From Streptomyces sp. ISL-87 (lineage in GTDB: Bacteria > Actinomycetota > Actinomycetes > Streptomycetales > Streptomycetaceae), in contig NZ_JAGGOY010000040.1 of the NCBI RefSeq assembly GCF_018614095.1, positions 1 to 64,000 of the forward strand: a DNA stretch of 64,000 bases, read 5' to 3'. Every line of letters begins with the position of its first letter. Position 1 is the first letter of the stretch. The notes below the pieces were generated by a model. That model ran no database searches and was not told where the DNA came from. It was given only the letters and a program-made list of their open reading frames with translations. Below are positions 35,477 to 44,243 of this stretch, one piece after another. The translations under genes were made by a program, and so were the position numbers.

Positions 35477-38400
35477 CTACGGAAACCCTGCGCGCCTGTC
35501 TTCGACGGTGCGGCAGAACTGCACGATCCGGGACTCGGCCGACGGGACCAGCGGAATCAGGCTGCGCAGGGCCAGGAGCAGTTCGTGCACCTGCCCGCGG
35601 GGCGGGTTGGCCCTCAGGAACCGGATGAGGTCCTGCTCGGCCTCCTCCCACCGGCCCCACAAGCAGTGCGCGAGGAGGAGATTGCCCATGTCCGCCGGGT
35701 CCGGGGTTTCCTCAGTTTCCTCAGGCGCTGCGGGCGTGAGGAGTTCGACCACCCGGGCCAGGTGGCCGTCACGATCGGGGTGCCGCACCGCATGGAGCAC
35801 CACCGCAGTTTCATAGAGCGCCCACGCGTCGTCGGGTTCGAGATCGGTTGCGCGGGTGAGATCGGTCAACGCAGCGTCGTAGTGGCCCAGCAACCGATGC
35901 ACAAGACCGCGGCTGGTGAGGGACCAGACGGCGTCGGATCTGAGTTCGACGCTTCGGGTGAAGTCGGCCAGAGCCGCTTCGTACCGACCCGACATCCGGT
36001 GGGACATTCCCCGACGGCTGACGGCCCAGTAGTCGTCGGGATCAAGCTCGACGGCCAGGTCATAGTCGGCCAGAGCCTCCTCGTGCCGATCCAGCATCGT
36101 CCGCGTCAGGCCGCGTTGCGTGAGCGCCCAGCCGTAGTCCGGCTTGAGCTCGATCGCCCGAGTGAAATCGGGTTCGGCTTCCTCGTACCGGCCCAGGGAG
36201 TGGTACACGTCACCTCGGCGGGCGAAGGCCCAGTGGTAAGCCGGGTCGAGTTCGACCGCGCGGGTCAGGTCGGCCACGGCCTCCTCATGACGGCCCAGCC
36301 ATCGGTACGCGTCACCCCGGCCGGCGAGGGCCCAGTCGTAGCCCGCGTCGAGCTCGATGGCCCGCGTGAACGCGGCCACCGCCTCCTCGTACCGGCCCAG
36401 GGAGGTGTAGGCGTAACCGCAGCCGGCCATGGCCCACTGGTAGTCCGGGCTGAGCTCGACGGCCCGCGTGAACGCGGCCACCGCCTCCTCGTACCGGCCC
36501 AGGGAGCGGTACACGTCACCCTGGCAGGCGAAAGCCCAGGCAGAGTCGGCCTTGAGCTCGATCGCACGGGTGAAGTCGGCCAGCGCCTCCTCATGCCGCT
36601 CCATCACGCCGAACGTGACACCTCGGTTGGTAAGAGCCCAGGCGCTGTCCGGTGCGATGTCGATGGCGCGGTTGGAGGCGGAGAGCGCCTCCTCGTACCG
36701 CTTCATCGATCGGAGGGTGTGGCCCCGGCTCGTGAGCGCCCAGTCGTAGTCCGGCTTGAGCTCCAGGCTCCGGTCGAAGTCGGCAAGCGCCTCCTCGTAC
36801 CGCTCCGCTTGTTGATAGGCGAGGCCGCGGTAGGAGACGTTCAAGACATCCTCCGGGTTGACTTCGACGGCACGGGAGTAGTCCGCTATCGCCTCGTCCA
36901 GCATGCCCATCAGCTGATAGGTCCGGCCCCGGCCGAAGAAGGCACGGTCGCCCTCCAGGTCGAGGGCAAGGGCTTGCGTGTAGTCGGCCAGGGCCTGCGG
37001 ATAGGTGTCGGCGTTGCGATGGTCCCTGCCACGCAGCGTCAGTGCGAGGGCCTGACCCCCGCGGTCGAGATCTCCGCGGGTCAGGAGAACGGTCAGCACG
37101 GCGATTCCGTTGCGCGGTTCCTCCCCCAGGGCCGTCAGGATCCGCTCACCCCAACCGGTGACCGCGGGTTCGTCGCAATCACGACCGGCCGTGATCATGG
37201 CCTGGGCCCAGCGGCTCAGACTGATCGTGTCGTGGTCGTAGGCGTCGAGGAGTTCCCGCAGGACGCCCGGGAGGGCAGAGCGCGGGTCGGCGCAGAGGCG
37301 GTGATAGGTCTCCTGGAGCCGGTAGGCGCGCCAGCGCTCGTCCTCCCACCAGCCGTCGGCCGGGGCGGCGGCCTCCTCCAGCCTCGCGCGGCGCTGCCGG
37401 AATGCGTCGGCCAGCCGGGTGTGCAGCTGCTCCCACCGCGCCGGGGACTGCCTGCGCTGCAGGCGGAGCATCGCGCTGCGGACGACCTCGTGGTAGCGGC
37501 AGTGGCCCGAACGGTCGGTGACGAAGGGCATCGACCGCAGCCAGCCGAACAGCTCGGCCGCTTCTTCCTCGACGGCCGTCCGGAACACGTCCTCGTCCAG
37601 CTCCTGGGGAAACGCGCAGGCCAGGGCGGCGGCCCGGCGGGCGGGATCAGCCTCCCACTTCAGGAACCGCTCGACGGCGGTGCCGCTGGGATCCCCGATC
37701 TCCTCCACACTGCCGGGCTGGCTCTCGGCAAGCGTGGAGACCAGGACCGGAAGCCGCCCTGACAGGCGCAGGATCACCTCGACGACCCGTTCGTCCGTCA
37801 CTCCCTTTCCAGCGAGGAGCTGGCGGGCCTCGGCGTCGGTGAACACCTCCAGCGGCCAGTCGGTGACCAGGTCGTGCCAGTCCTCCCAGCACCGCGCGGC
37901 CAGCCGTGACTGTCCGGCAAGGGTCACCAGCACATTCGCCGGCAGCTCCCCGTAGCGGTCGCTGACCAGCACGTCCCGGAGCCACGTGTCCAGCATCGGT
38001 CCCGTGCGCTCGTAGGTGTCGAAGAAGAGCACGACCCACGGATTCCGCCGGGCCACCTCGGCGAGCTCCTCCAGGAACACCGGGGTCAGGGCGTCCAGCG
38101 GGGACAGCACGAGATCGACATCGCCGTGGGTGCGCAGCCGGGTGCTGAGGAGCGCCTTGACGCGGTCGGCGCCGGCCGCGACCTGGTTCGGGTCGACCGC
38201 GCCCGTGAAGGCGCCGACGCCCGGGATCATGCCCAGGCCCACCAGGCCCAGCTGGGAGGCGATCACGCTGGACGGCGATGGGGGGTGAGCCCCGCCGGCT
38301 GCCGGGTCGGTGCCCGCCCCGGCCATGCCGACTCCGGCGTCCGCCTCGTGCCGACGCTGCCGGTAGGTGCTCAACAGCTTGTCGAAGCCCTTGAGCGCCG

Positions 38401-38698
38401 TGCCCTGTTGGGCGAGCTGTGCGCTGATGACCTCCATCGCCTCGACGGCGTCCGCGACCGCTTCGTCCACGTAGGCGGTGACCGCTTGCCCTTCACGGGC
38501 GATGGTCTCCAGCTGACGCACCAGAGTGGACTTGCCCACGCCGGCCGGGCCCCGCACGTGGAAGAGGAACTGCGCCGCCTCGTCCAAGGGCTGCTTGAGG
38601 GCGTCCCGGAAGCCCGCGACCTCCCCCTGCCGCCCGATGAAGCCGTTGGAGCGGCGCCGTCGGATCAGTTCCTGCCTCGAAGGTCCCCGCCCCGCCAT
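35477..38698 (-). CDS. P-loop NTPase with twelve TPR units (STAND-like)
   Basis: 1073 residues. A STAND-type NTPase module begins with GFIGRQGEVAGFRDAL, Walker A GPAGVGKST at 50-58 and a Walker B-like VVLFFDTYE near 222, followed by a winged-helix region. Residues from about 560 to 970 are twelve consecutive 34-residue TPR units with almost no spacing error, most carrying a Trp (WAL/WAF) at the same place. There is no N-terminal effector domain. ATG 38698 has GGGGG 7 bases upstream. It probably senses something through the TPR array; the partner and output are unknown. Confidence 0.82.
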   Translation of the reverse strand: MAGRGPSRQELIRRRRSNGFIGRQGEVAGFRDALKQPLDEAAQFLFHVRGPAGVGKSTLVRQLETIAREGQAVTAYVDEAVADAVEAMEVISAQLAQQGTALKGFDKLLSTYRQRRHEADAGVGMAGAGTDPAAGGAHPPSPSSVIASQLGLVGLGMIPGVGAFTGAVDPNQVAAGADRVKALLSTRLRTHGDVDLVLSPLDALTPVFLEELAEVARRNPWVVLFFDTYERTGPMLDTWLRDVLVSDRYGELPANVLVTLAGQSRLAARCWEDWHDLVTDWPLEVFTDAEARQLLAGKGVTDERVVEVILRLSGRLPVLVSTLAESQPGSVEEIGDPSGTAVERFLKWEADPARRAAALACAFPQELDEDVFRTAVEEEAAELFGWLRSMPFVTDRSGHCRYHEVVRSAMLRLQRRQSPARWEQLHTRLADAFRQRRARLEEAAAPADGWWEDERWRAYRLQETYHRLCADPRSALPGVLRELLDAYDHDTISLSRWAQAMITAGRDCDEPAVTGWGERILTALGEEPRNGIAVLTVLLTRGDLDRGGQALALTLRGRDHRNADTYPQALADYTQALALDLEGDRAFFGRGRTYQLMGMLDEAIADYSRAVEVNPEDVLNVSYRGLAYQQAERYEEALADFDRSLELKPDYDWALTSRGHTLRSMKRYEEALSASNRAIDIAPDSAWALTNRGVTFGVMERHEEALADFTRAIELKADSAWAFACQGDVYRSLGRYEEAVAAFTRAVELSPDYQWAMAGCGYAYTSLGRYEEAVAAFTRAIELDAGYDWALAGRGDAYRWLGRHEEAVADLTRAVELDPAYHWAFARRGDVYHSLGRYEEAEPDFTRAIELKPDYGWALTQRGLTRTMLDRHEEALADYDLAVELDPDDYWAVSRRGMSHRMSGRYEAALADFTRSVELRSDAVWSLTSRGLVHRLLGHYDAALTDLTRATDLEPDDAWALYETAVVLHAVRHPDRDGHLARVVELLTPAAPEETEETPDPADMGNLLLAHCLWGRWEEAEQDLIRFLRANPPRGQVHELLLALRSLIPLVPSAESRIVQFCRTVEDRRAGFP

Positions 38699-38917
38699 CC
38701 ACAGCCCCCTTGCGCCCTGCACCGGCTCATCGGACAACCATGCTGTCCCATCGGAGTGAGCACTGTCCGGCGACGACCGGATCCCGCCACGTTCGGGGCG
38801 GGCGCCTGGGCCCGGGCGGCCGGGAGGGCCATGACAGGATGCCTGTGTCTGAAGCCTTGGGGGGCATCCCCTGAAATGCCGCTTGCGGCACAGCTGTCTG
38901 GGAACTGGAGGGGCGTT

Positions 38918-40246
38918 ATGTCTGATCTTCCCCGGAAAGCCGTCACCCGTACCGTCAAGCTGGCCGCGCTGCCGCTCAGCTTCGCGGGCCGGGCCACATG
39001 GGGTCTGGGCAAGCGCATCGGGGGCAAGTCGGCCGAGATAGTGGCGCGCGAGCTGCAACAGCGCACCGCCGAGCAGCTGTTCCGCACCCTGGGTGAGCTC
39101 AAGGGCGGTGCGATGAAGTTCGGACAGGCCCTGTCCGTCTTCGAGTCGGCACTGCCCGAGGAGGTCGCCGGGCCCTACCGGGCGGCGCTGACCAAACTTC
39201 AGGAGGCGGCCCCGCCACTGCCCGCGGCGACGGTGCACCAGGTGCTGGCCGAGCGGCTCGGCGAGGACTGGCGCGAGCTGTTCGAGGAGTTCGAGGACAA
39301 GCCGGCCGCCGCCGCCTCGATCGGGCAGGTGCACCGGGCGGTGTGGCACGACGGCCGCCAGGTGGCCGTCAAGGTCCAGTACCCGGGGGCCGGCGAGGCA
39401 CTGCTGTCGGACCTCAAGCAGCTGAGCCGGTTCGCCGGGCTGCTGGGGCCGCTGATCCCGGGCATGGAGATCAAGCCCCTGATCACCGAGCTGCGCGCCC
39501 GGGTCTCGGAGGAGCTGGACTACGAGCTGGAGGCCGAGGCCCAGCGCAGCCACGCGGACGCGTTCGAGGGCGACGAGGATGTCGTCGTGCCGGATGTCGT
39601 GCACCAGGGCGACCAGGTGCTGGTGACCGAGTGGATGGAGGGGACCCCGCTGTCGGAGGTGATAGCCGACGGCACACAGGAGGAACGCGACCGCGCCGGA
39701 CAGCTGCTGGCCCGGTTCCTCTTCTCCGGGCCCGCGCGCACCGGGCTGCTCCACGCCGATCCCCACCCGGGCAACTTCCGGCTGATATCCGGTCCGGACG
39801 GCCGGATGCGGCTGGGCGTGCTGGACTTCGGCACGGTGGACCGGCTGCCGGGAGGCTGGCCCAAGCCCATCGGCAGGTCGCTGCGGATGACCCTGGACGG
39901 GGACGCCGAGGGGGTCTACGGGCACCTGCGCGCCGAGGGGTTCGTGAAGGAGAGCATCGAACTCGAGCCCGACGCGCTACTGGACTACCTGAAGCCGATC
40001 ATCGAGCCCGCCGAGGCCGACGAGTTCACGTTCACCCGGCCGTGGCTGCGCGGCCAGGCGGCGCGGATCGCCGATCCCCGCTCCCCCGCACACCAGTTGG
40101 GCCGGCAGATCAACCTTCCGCCCTCGTACCTGCTGATCCACCGGGTGACGCTGAGCACCATCGGGGTGCTGTGCCAGCTGGGTTCGACCGTGCGGCTGCG
40201 GGATGAACTGGAGTCCTGGCTGCCGGGGTTCCGGCCCGAGGACTGA
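38918..40246 (+). CDS. ABC1/UbiB-family atypical kinase
   Basis: 442 residues with the ABC1 hallmarks: KFGQ in LKGGAMKFGQALS (near 68), the Ala-rich loop replacing the P-loop (AAAASIGQVH), VAVKVQYPG with the ATP-binding Lys, HADPHPGNF and LDFGTVDRL as catalytic and metal motifs. Family members bind ATP and are tied to quinone or lipid metabolism. ATG 38918 has GGAGG 7 bases upstream. It is divergent from the TPR-NTPase. In mycobacteria the homologue is also next to whiB7. Confidence 0.92.
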   Translation: MSDLPRKAVTRTVKLAALPLSFAGRATWGLGKRIGGKSAEIVARELQQRTAEQLFRTLGELKGGAMKFGQALSVFESALPEEVAGPYRAALTKLQEAAPPLPAATVHQVLAERLGEDWRELFEEFEDKPAAAASIGQVHRAVWHDGRQVAVKVQYPGAGEALLSDLKQLSRFAGLLGPLIPGMEIKPLITELRARVSEELDYELEAEAQRSHADAFEGDEDVVVPDVVHQGDQVLVTEWMEGTPLSEVIADGTQEERDRAGQLLARFLFSGPARTGLLHADPHPGNFRLISGPDGRMRLGVLDFGTVDRLPGGWPKPIGRSLRMTLDGDAEGVYGHLRAEGFVKESIELEPDALLDYLKPIIEPAEADEFTFTRPWLRGQAARIADPRSPAHQLGRQINLPPSYLLIHRVTLSTIGVLCQLGSTVRLRDELESWLPGFRPED

Positions 40247-40290
40247 GCGGCCGGGGGCTGACCGGGCCGGGACTGAGCGGCCGGGGGCCG

Positions 40291-40494
40291 TCACCACCAG
40301 GAGGAGTCGAGACGGCCCTCGATTGCCCGGAGGTTGGCGCGCGCGCAGTCCACGCAGAAGTACTGTCGGGTCCCGTTCTCCACCGAACAAGTCCAGGTGG
40401 GCGGGGCGCCGTCGGGGGAGATCTTGCCGCAGCGCGCGCAGACGACGGGCTGGGCCTCGGTTCCCGGGGCGGGGTGGGGAGTCGGCTGGTCCAC
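40291..40494 (-). CDS. Small zinc-ribbon protein
   Basis: 67 residues. Two CxxC pairs (VVCARCGK and YFCVDCARANL) frame a short beta segment (PTWTCSVENGTRQ), the layout of a small zinc ribbon. The C-terminus is conserved-looking (AIEGRLDSSWW). Function unknown. It lies between the convergent end of the ABC1 gene and the wblC operon, with a strong hairpin on its 5' side. Confidence 0.75.
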   Translation of the reverse strand: MDQPTPHPAPGTEAQPVVCARCGKISPDGAPPTWTCSVENGTRQYFCVDCARANLRAIEGRLDSSWW

Positions 40495-40541
40495 CTACAG
40501 ACGATATCCCCGTGGGGGCTGGACAGCGGTCCGCAACGCAC

Positions 40542-40575
40542 CGGGGGGACCGGTCCGTTCGGACCGGTCCCCCCG
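40542..40575. terminator. Terminator hairpin downstream of the wblC operon
   Basis: CGGGGGGACCGGTCCG and its exact complement form a 16-bp stem with a 2-base loop. It lies 17 bases after the last gene of the wblC operon and upstream of the zinc-ribbon gene. Confidence 0.75.
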
Positions 40576-40592
40576 TGCGCTGTTTTCAGCTC

Positions 40593-40925
40593 TTAGTGCA
40601 TGACGGCCATGGCCAGCGCGCGCCGGGCGCGCAGCGAGACTCGCTCGGCTCGCCGCTGCATGCGGCGGGCGGCGACCAGGCGCACGGCGTGACGCTCGGC
40701 GTCGGCCTCACGCATGCGGTCGTCCATATGGGCACGAGCCAGGGCTTCTGGGATGAGTTGCATTTCGCGGGTCCTGTTCTGACGCGAGGTGATCGCGCCT
40801 GCGGTGATGAAGTCTGCGGTGGCGGAGCCGTGCGGCTGCTCGCTCGTGGTGGCGTAGGGGGACATGAGGGCCTGCTTCAAGGGGTCGCGCGTGAGGGGGC
40901 GGTCGATGGTTCCGGCGGCGGTCAT
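40593..40925 (-). CDS. Hypothetical protein coupled to wblC
   Basis: 110 residues, no recognised domain. The N-terminal half is polar; the C-terminal half is a very basic, Arg/Ala-rich amphipathic helix (RRMQRRAERVSLRARRALAM) that could bind nucleic acid. Its ATG overlaps the wblC stop by four bases (ATGA), so it is made together with WblC and would share its antibiotic-induced expression. No ribosome site of its own is visible, consistent with coupling. Confidence 0.7.
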   Translation of the reverse strand: MTAAGTIDRPLTRDPLKQALMSPYATTSEQPHGSATADFITAGAITSRQNRTREMQLIPEALARAHMDDRMREADAERHAVRLVAARRMQRRAERVSLRARRALAMAVMH

Positions 40926-41293
40926 GCCGCTGCAACCGGGTTCTTGCGCGGACGGCCACGGGGGCGCTTCCGGGCGACGACGACACCCTGGACGAAGAGC
41001 TCGCCACCCCAGACACCCCAGGGCTCGCGGCGCTCGGTCGCCCCGGCGAGGCAGGCCTCGACCAGCGGGCAGGTGCGGCAGAGCGACTTGGCGTACTCGA
41101 CGTCGGCCGGGGACTCGGCGAAGAAGACCTCGGGGTCGAAGGTGCGGCAGGGAACCGGGACGCCGAGGTTCTCGATGGCGTCGTCGAGCGCGGTCAGCGC
41201 GGTGAGCGGAGTCAAGGTGGAGTCCTCCGGGACTGCGGGCGGGGAGAGAGTCTGGGTCTGCGGTACGGACGGGGCGTGCGCTTCGAGTTGCAC
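40922..41293 (-). CDS. wblC: WhiB-family regulator WblC (WhiB7)
   Basis: WblC/WhiB7 is the iron-sulfur transcription factor that activates intrinsic antibiotic resistance by binding SigA/HrdB. The 123-residue product has the four cluster cysteines (49, 72, 75, 81), the GVWGG turn at 93-97 and the C-terminal AT-hook RGRPRK (112-117), which separates WhiB7 from other Wbl proteins. It starts with GTG, with GAGGAAG upstream. A leader of about 620 bases with an upstream ORF and a terminator precedes it, and the promoter has an AT tract next to the -35, as expected for autoactivation. Confidence 0.94.
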   Translation of the reverse strand: MQLEAHAPSVPQTQTLSPPAVPEDSTLTPLTALTALDDAIENLGVPVPCRTFDPEVFFAESPADVEYAKSLCRTCPLVEACLAGATERREPWGVWGGELFVQGVVVARKRPRGRPRKNPVAAA

Positions 41294-41418
41294 GGTGGTT
41301 TCTTCCTCGTCTTTGTCGTCTAGTCGTTCCGGCCGGGGTCGACCGGGGTCGGCTGGTACCTGGTCTTGCCAGTCCCGAGGCCCCTTCGGTCGTCGTCCCC
41401 GTTCGGGGACAAACAGAA

Positions 41419-41450
41419 GGGCCGCGGATCCCGGTTGGGTTCCGCGGCCC
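41419..41450 (-). terminator. Attenuator terminator in the wblC leader
   Basis: A perfect 10-bp stem (GGGCCGCGGA with its complement, 12-base loop) is followed on the minus strand by the T-rich TTCTGTTTG. It lies 126 bases before wblC and 25 bases after the upstream ORF stop. It would stop transcription unless translation of the upstream ORF is disturbed. Confidence 0.8.
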
Positions 41451-41475
41451 TGAAGGCGCCGGCCTGATCGTGAGA

Positions 41476-41808
41476 TCAGACTGGATCACTCCAGGGTTCG
41501 AGCCCGCGGAAGGCCCACATCAGGTGGTGCTGCTGCTTCGTCTGCTTCGTCTGGGATCCGGCACCGGCTGCGGCCGCGAAACCATAGGCGCCATGCGCCT
41601 GGGCTTCCGCTGCTACTGCCACCGGTGCCTGGGTCGGTCGCTCATTGCGCTCGCTGATGGGAAGGGTCGCCAGGATGGCGGGGCTGTCGGCGGAGATCAC
41701 AGACAGACCGGTACCCCGGAGCGAGGGCAGGAGAGACGAGGAGCCGAGCGGGCAGGAGGCGGCAACCGAGCGATCGGTCATTTTGGTGAAGGTCATGAAG
41801 CTGGCCAC
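41476..41808 (-). CDS. Upstream ORF (leader peptide) of wblC
   Basis: 110 codons, starting at GTG 41808 with GGAGG 8 bases upstream; in-frame ATGs at 41796 and 41781 are alternatives. The peptide has no domain; it is Ala-rich in the middle and ends QTKQTKQQHHLMWAFRGLEP and a few more residues. Its stop lies inside the small hairpin CTGATC-GTGA-GATCAG (41464-41479), just before the terminator. In mycobacterial whiB7 leaders, slow translation of an upstream ORF under ribosome-targeting drugs prevents termination; the same role is inferred here. Confidence 0.55.
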   Translation of the reverse strand: MASFMTFTKMTDRSVAASCPLGSSSLLPSLRGTGLSVISADSPAILATLPISERNERPTQAPVAVAAEAQAHGAYGFAAAAGAGSQTKQTKQQHHLMWAFRGLEPWSDPV

Positions 41809-41925
41809 TGGTCTCGCCTCCTCTCGGCGTCTCGGGGACTCGGCCCGAGGGCCTGTCCCATGCGTATTCGGATAAGTACAGCACGGATCCAGGGCTTTGG
41901 AGAAGCCACCGTTTCCGTTGCTAAG

Positions 41926-41964
41926 AACCTATGGGGATTCGCTGGGCATGTGCAAACTATTTTT
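41926..41964 (-). promoter_or_regulatory. wblC promoter with upstream AT tract
   Basis: On the minus strand AAAAATAGT (41964-41956) directly precedes TTGCAC (41955-41950) and, after 18 bases, TAGGTT (41931-41926). An AT-rich tract touching the -35 is the known mark of WhiB7-dependent promoters, where the AT-hook binds. The start site would be near 41919. Confidence 0.7.
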
Positions 41965-41975
41965 CCGACGAGTTT

Positions 41976-44150
41976 CTACGCGTCGTCAGCATCCGCGCCC
42001 CCAGGCTCCCCACCTGCGCAGATGGCCAGGACGTCGGCACCGTACCGCTCAAGCTTGCGACCACCCACACCCGAGATCATCGCGAGCTCTCCCTCCTCGG
42101 AGGGCGCGGCCTCCGCGATCGCCATCAGCGTCTTGTCCGTGAAGACGCAGTAGCCCGGCAGACCCTGCTCCTTGGAGCGTGCCGCGCGCCACTCGCGCAG
42201 CCGCTCGTACAGCCCCTCGTCCATGTCGGACGGGCAGTCCTCACAGCGCATCAGCTTGAGCTCGCCGGCATCGGTCAGCGTCTTGCCGCAGACCCGGCAC
42301 AGCGCCGGGCCGCGGCGGCCGCGCTTGCGGGCCCCGCGCTCGGCCGTGCCGCCGGTCCGGCCTGCAGGGGCCGCGGAGCCCGGCCGCAGGCCGTTCAGGA
42401 AGCGGCTGGGGCGTCGGGAGGCCCGGCCGCCGGGGGAGCGGGAGAGCGCCCAGGAGAGCGTCAGGTGCAGCCGCGCCCGGGTGACGCCGACGTAGAGCAG
42501 CCGGCGCTCCTCCTCAACCTGCTCGTCGGTCTTGGCGTAGGTGATCGGCATCATGCCGTCGGTGAGGCCGACGAGGAACACGGCGTCCCACTCCAGGCCC
42601 TTCGCCGCGTGCAGCGAGGCGAGGGTGACGCCCTGGACGGTCGGCGCGTGCTGGGCGGCCTTGCGCTCTTCCAGCTCGATCGTCAGGTCGGCCAGGTTGG
42701 CCCCGGGCCGGGTCCGGGCGAAGTCCTCGGCGAGCCTGACGAGCGCGGCGAGGGATTCCCACTGGTCGCGCACGGCGCCGGAGCCGGCCGGCGGCTCGGC
42801 GGTCCAGCCGGTGGAGCTGAGCACGGCCCGGACCTGGGAGCCGAGCTCCACGACATCGTCGAGCAGCGGGTCGTTCCCGCCGGAGCGGGCGGCTCCGCGC
42901 AGCGCGAGGATCGCCTTCTGCACCTCGGCGCGCTCGAAGAACCGCTCGGCCCCGCGCAGCTGGTACGGGACTCCGGCGTCGGCGAGCGCCTGCTCGTAGA
43001 CCTCGGACTGGGCGTTGATGCGGTAGAGCACGGCGATCTCGCCCGCGGGGACGCCCGCCGCGATCAGGTCCCGGATCCGGCCGGCGACGCCCTCGGCCTC
43101 GGCGGGCTCGTCCGGGTACTCCGCGTAGACCGGGTCGGGGCCGGGCTCGCGCTGGGAGATCAGCTCCAGCCGGTGCTCGGCGGCCCACCCCGCCAACCGC
43201 ACCGCCTGGTTCAGCAGCCCGTTGGCGAGGTGGACCACCTGGGGGGTGGAGCGGTAGTCGCGGACCAGCTTGACCACGGTGGCCTGCGGGTAGCGGGTGC
43301 GGAAGTTCAGCAGGTGGTCGGGGGTGGCGCCGGTGAAGGAGTAGATGGTCTGGCTGGCGTCGCCGACCACGCAGAGGCTGTCGCGGTCGCCGAGCCACAG
43401 CTCCAGCAGGCGCTGCTGGAGCGGGCTGACGTCCTGGTACTCATCCACCACGAAGTGCTGGTACTGGGCGCGGATCTGCTCGGCGATGTCGTGCCGGTCT
43501 TGCAGGATGCCGACGGTGAGGAGCAGCACGTCCTCGAAGTCGATCATGCCGCGGTCGCGCTTGAGCTGCTCGTACGTCCCGTAGATCTGGGCGATCTCGG
43601 CCATGTCGCGGGGGGCCTCGCGGCCCGATTTGAGGGCGGCCGCCGGGTAGTCGGCGGGCACGGTCTGGGTGACCTTGGCCCACTCGATCTCGCCGGTGAC
43701 ATCGCGCAGCTCGTTCCGGTCGAGGCGGATGCGGCAGCGCGCGCCGGCCTCGGCGACGAACTGGATCTTGCGCTCCAGCAGCCGGGGCACCTCCCCGCCG
43801 ACCGCCTTGGGCCAGAAGTACTGGAGCTGGCGCAGGGCGGCGGAGTGGAAGGTCCGGGCCTGGACCCCGCCCGCGCCGAGGGTGCGCAGCCGGCCGCGCA
43901 TCTCGCCGGCGGCGCGGTTGGTGAACGTGACGGCAAGCACACTGGCGGGCATGAGCTGGCCGGACCGGACGCCGTAGGCGATGCGGTGGGTGATCGCCCG
44001 GGTCTTGCCCGTGCCCGCGCCTGCCAGCACGCACACCGGCCCGCGCAGGGTCGTCGCGACCTCGCGCTGCTCCGGGTCCAGGCCCAGGAGCACCGCGTCG
44101 GCCGAGTCGGCGCCGGCCGTGAAGGATGAGGAGTGCGTTGCTGCTGTCAC
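41976..44150 (-). CDS. uvrD2: ATP-dependent DNA helicase UvrD2
   Basis: A superfamily 1A helicase of 724 residues: Walker A LAGAGTGKT at 42-50, FTNRAAGEMRGRL, VDEYQDVSPLQQRLL, and later motifs through KGLEWDAVFLVG and LLYVGVTRARLHLTLSW. The C-terminus has a zinc-type cysteine pair set (CRVCGK ... CEDCPSD) joined to an HRDC domain, the mark of actinobacterial UvrD2, which is essential in M. tuberculosis. GTG 44150 begins the conserved TAATHSS sequence; ATG 44219 is an alternative. It is divergent from mrx, sharing the inverted repeat at 44244-44303. Confidence 0.92.
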   Translation of the reverse strand: MTAATHSSSFTAGADSADAVLLGLDPEQREVATTLRGPVCVLAGAGTGKTRAITHRIAYGVRSGQLMPASVLAVTFTNRAAGEMRGRLRTLGAGGVQARTFHSAALRQLQYFWPKAVGGEVPRLLERKIQFVAEAGARCRIRLDRNELRDVTGEIEWAKVTQTVPADYPAAALKSGREAPRDMAEIAQIYGTYEQLKRDRGMIDFEDVLLLTVGILQDRHDIAEQIRAQYQHFVVDEYQDVSPLQQRLLELWLGDRDSLCVVGDASQTIYSFTGATPDHLLNFRTRYPQATVVKLVRDYRSTPQVVHLANGLLNQAVRLAGWAAEHRLELISQREPGPDPVYAEYPDEPAEAEGVAGRIRDLIAAGVPAGEIAVLYRINAQSEVYEQALADAGVPYQLRGAERFFERAEVQKAILALRGAARSGGNDPLLDDVVELGSQVRAVLSSTGWTAEPPAGSGAVRDQWESLAALVRLAEDFARTRPGANLADLTIELEERKAAQHAPTVQGVTLASLHAAKGLEWDAVFLVGLTDGMMPITYAKTDEQVEEERRLLYVGVTRARLHLTLSWALSRSPGGRASRRPSRFLNGLRPGSAAPAGRTGGTAERGARKRGRRGPALCRVCGKTLTDAGELKLMRCEDCPSDMDEGLYERLREWRAARSKEQGLPGYCVFTDKTLMAIAEAAPSEEGELAMISGVGGRKLERYGADVLAICAGGEPGGADADDA

Positions 44151-44243
44151 CCCGCCATGCTGCCAGGTCTCGTGGGCCGGGCGTGAAACTTGTCCACAGG
44201 GCGTATGTATTCGTCGCATTTATCGCCCCGGCCATTCGCTCTC

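Noticed and set aside
35477..38698. Avs-like antiphage STAND protein
   Set aside because: The NTPase and repeats are present, but no effector domain (nuclease, TIR, protease) and no defence genes are nearby, so a defence label is not supported.
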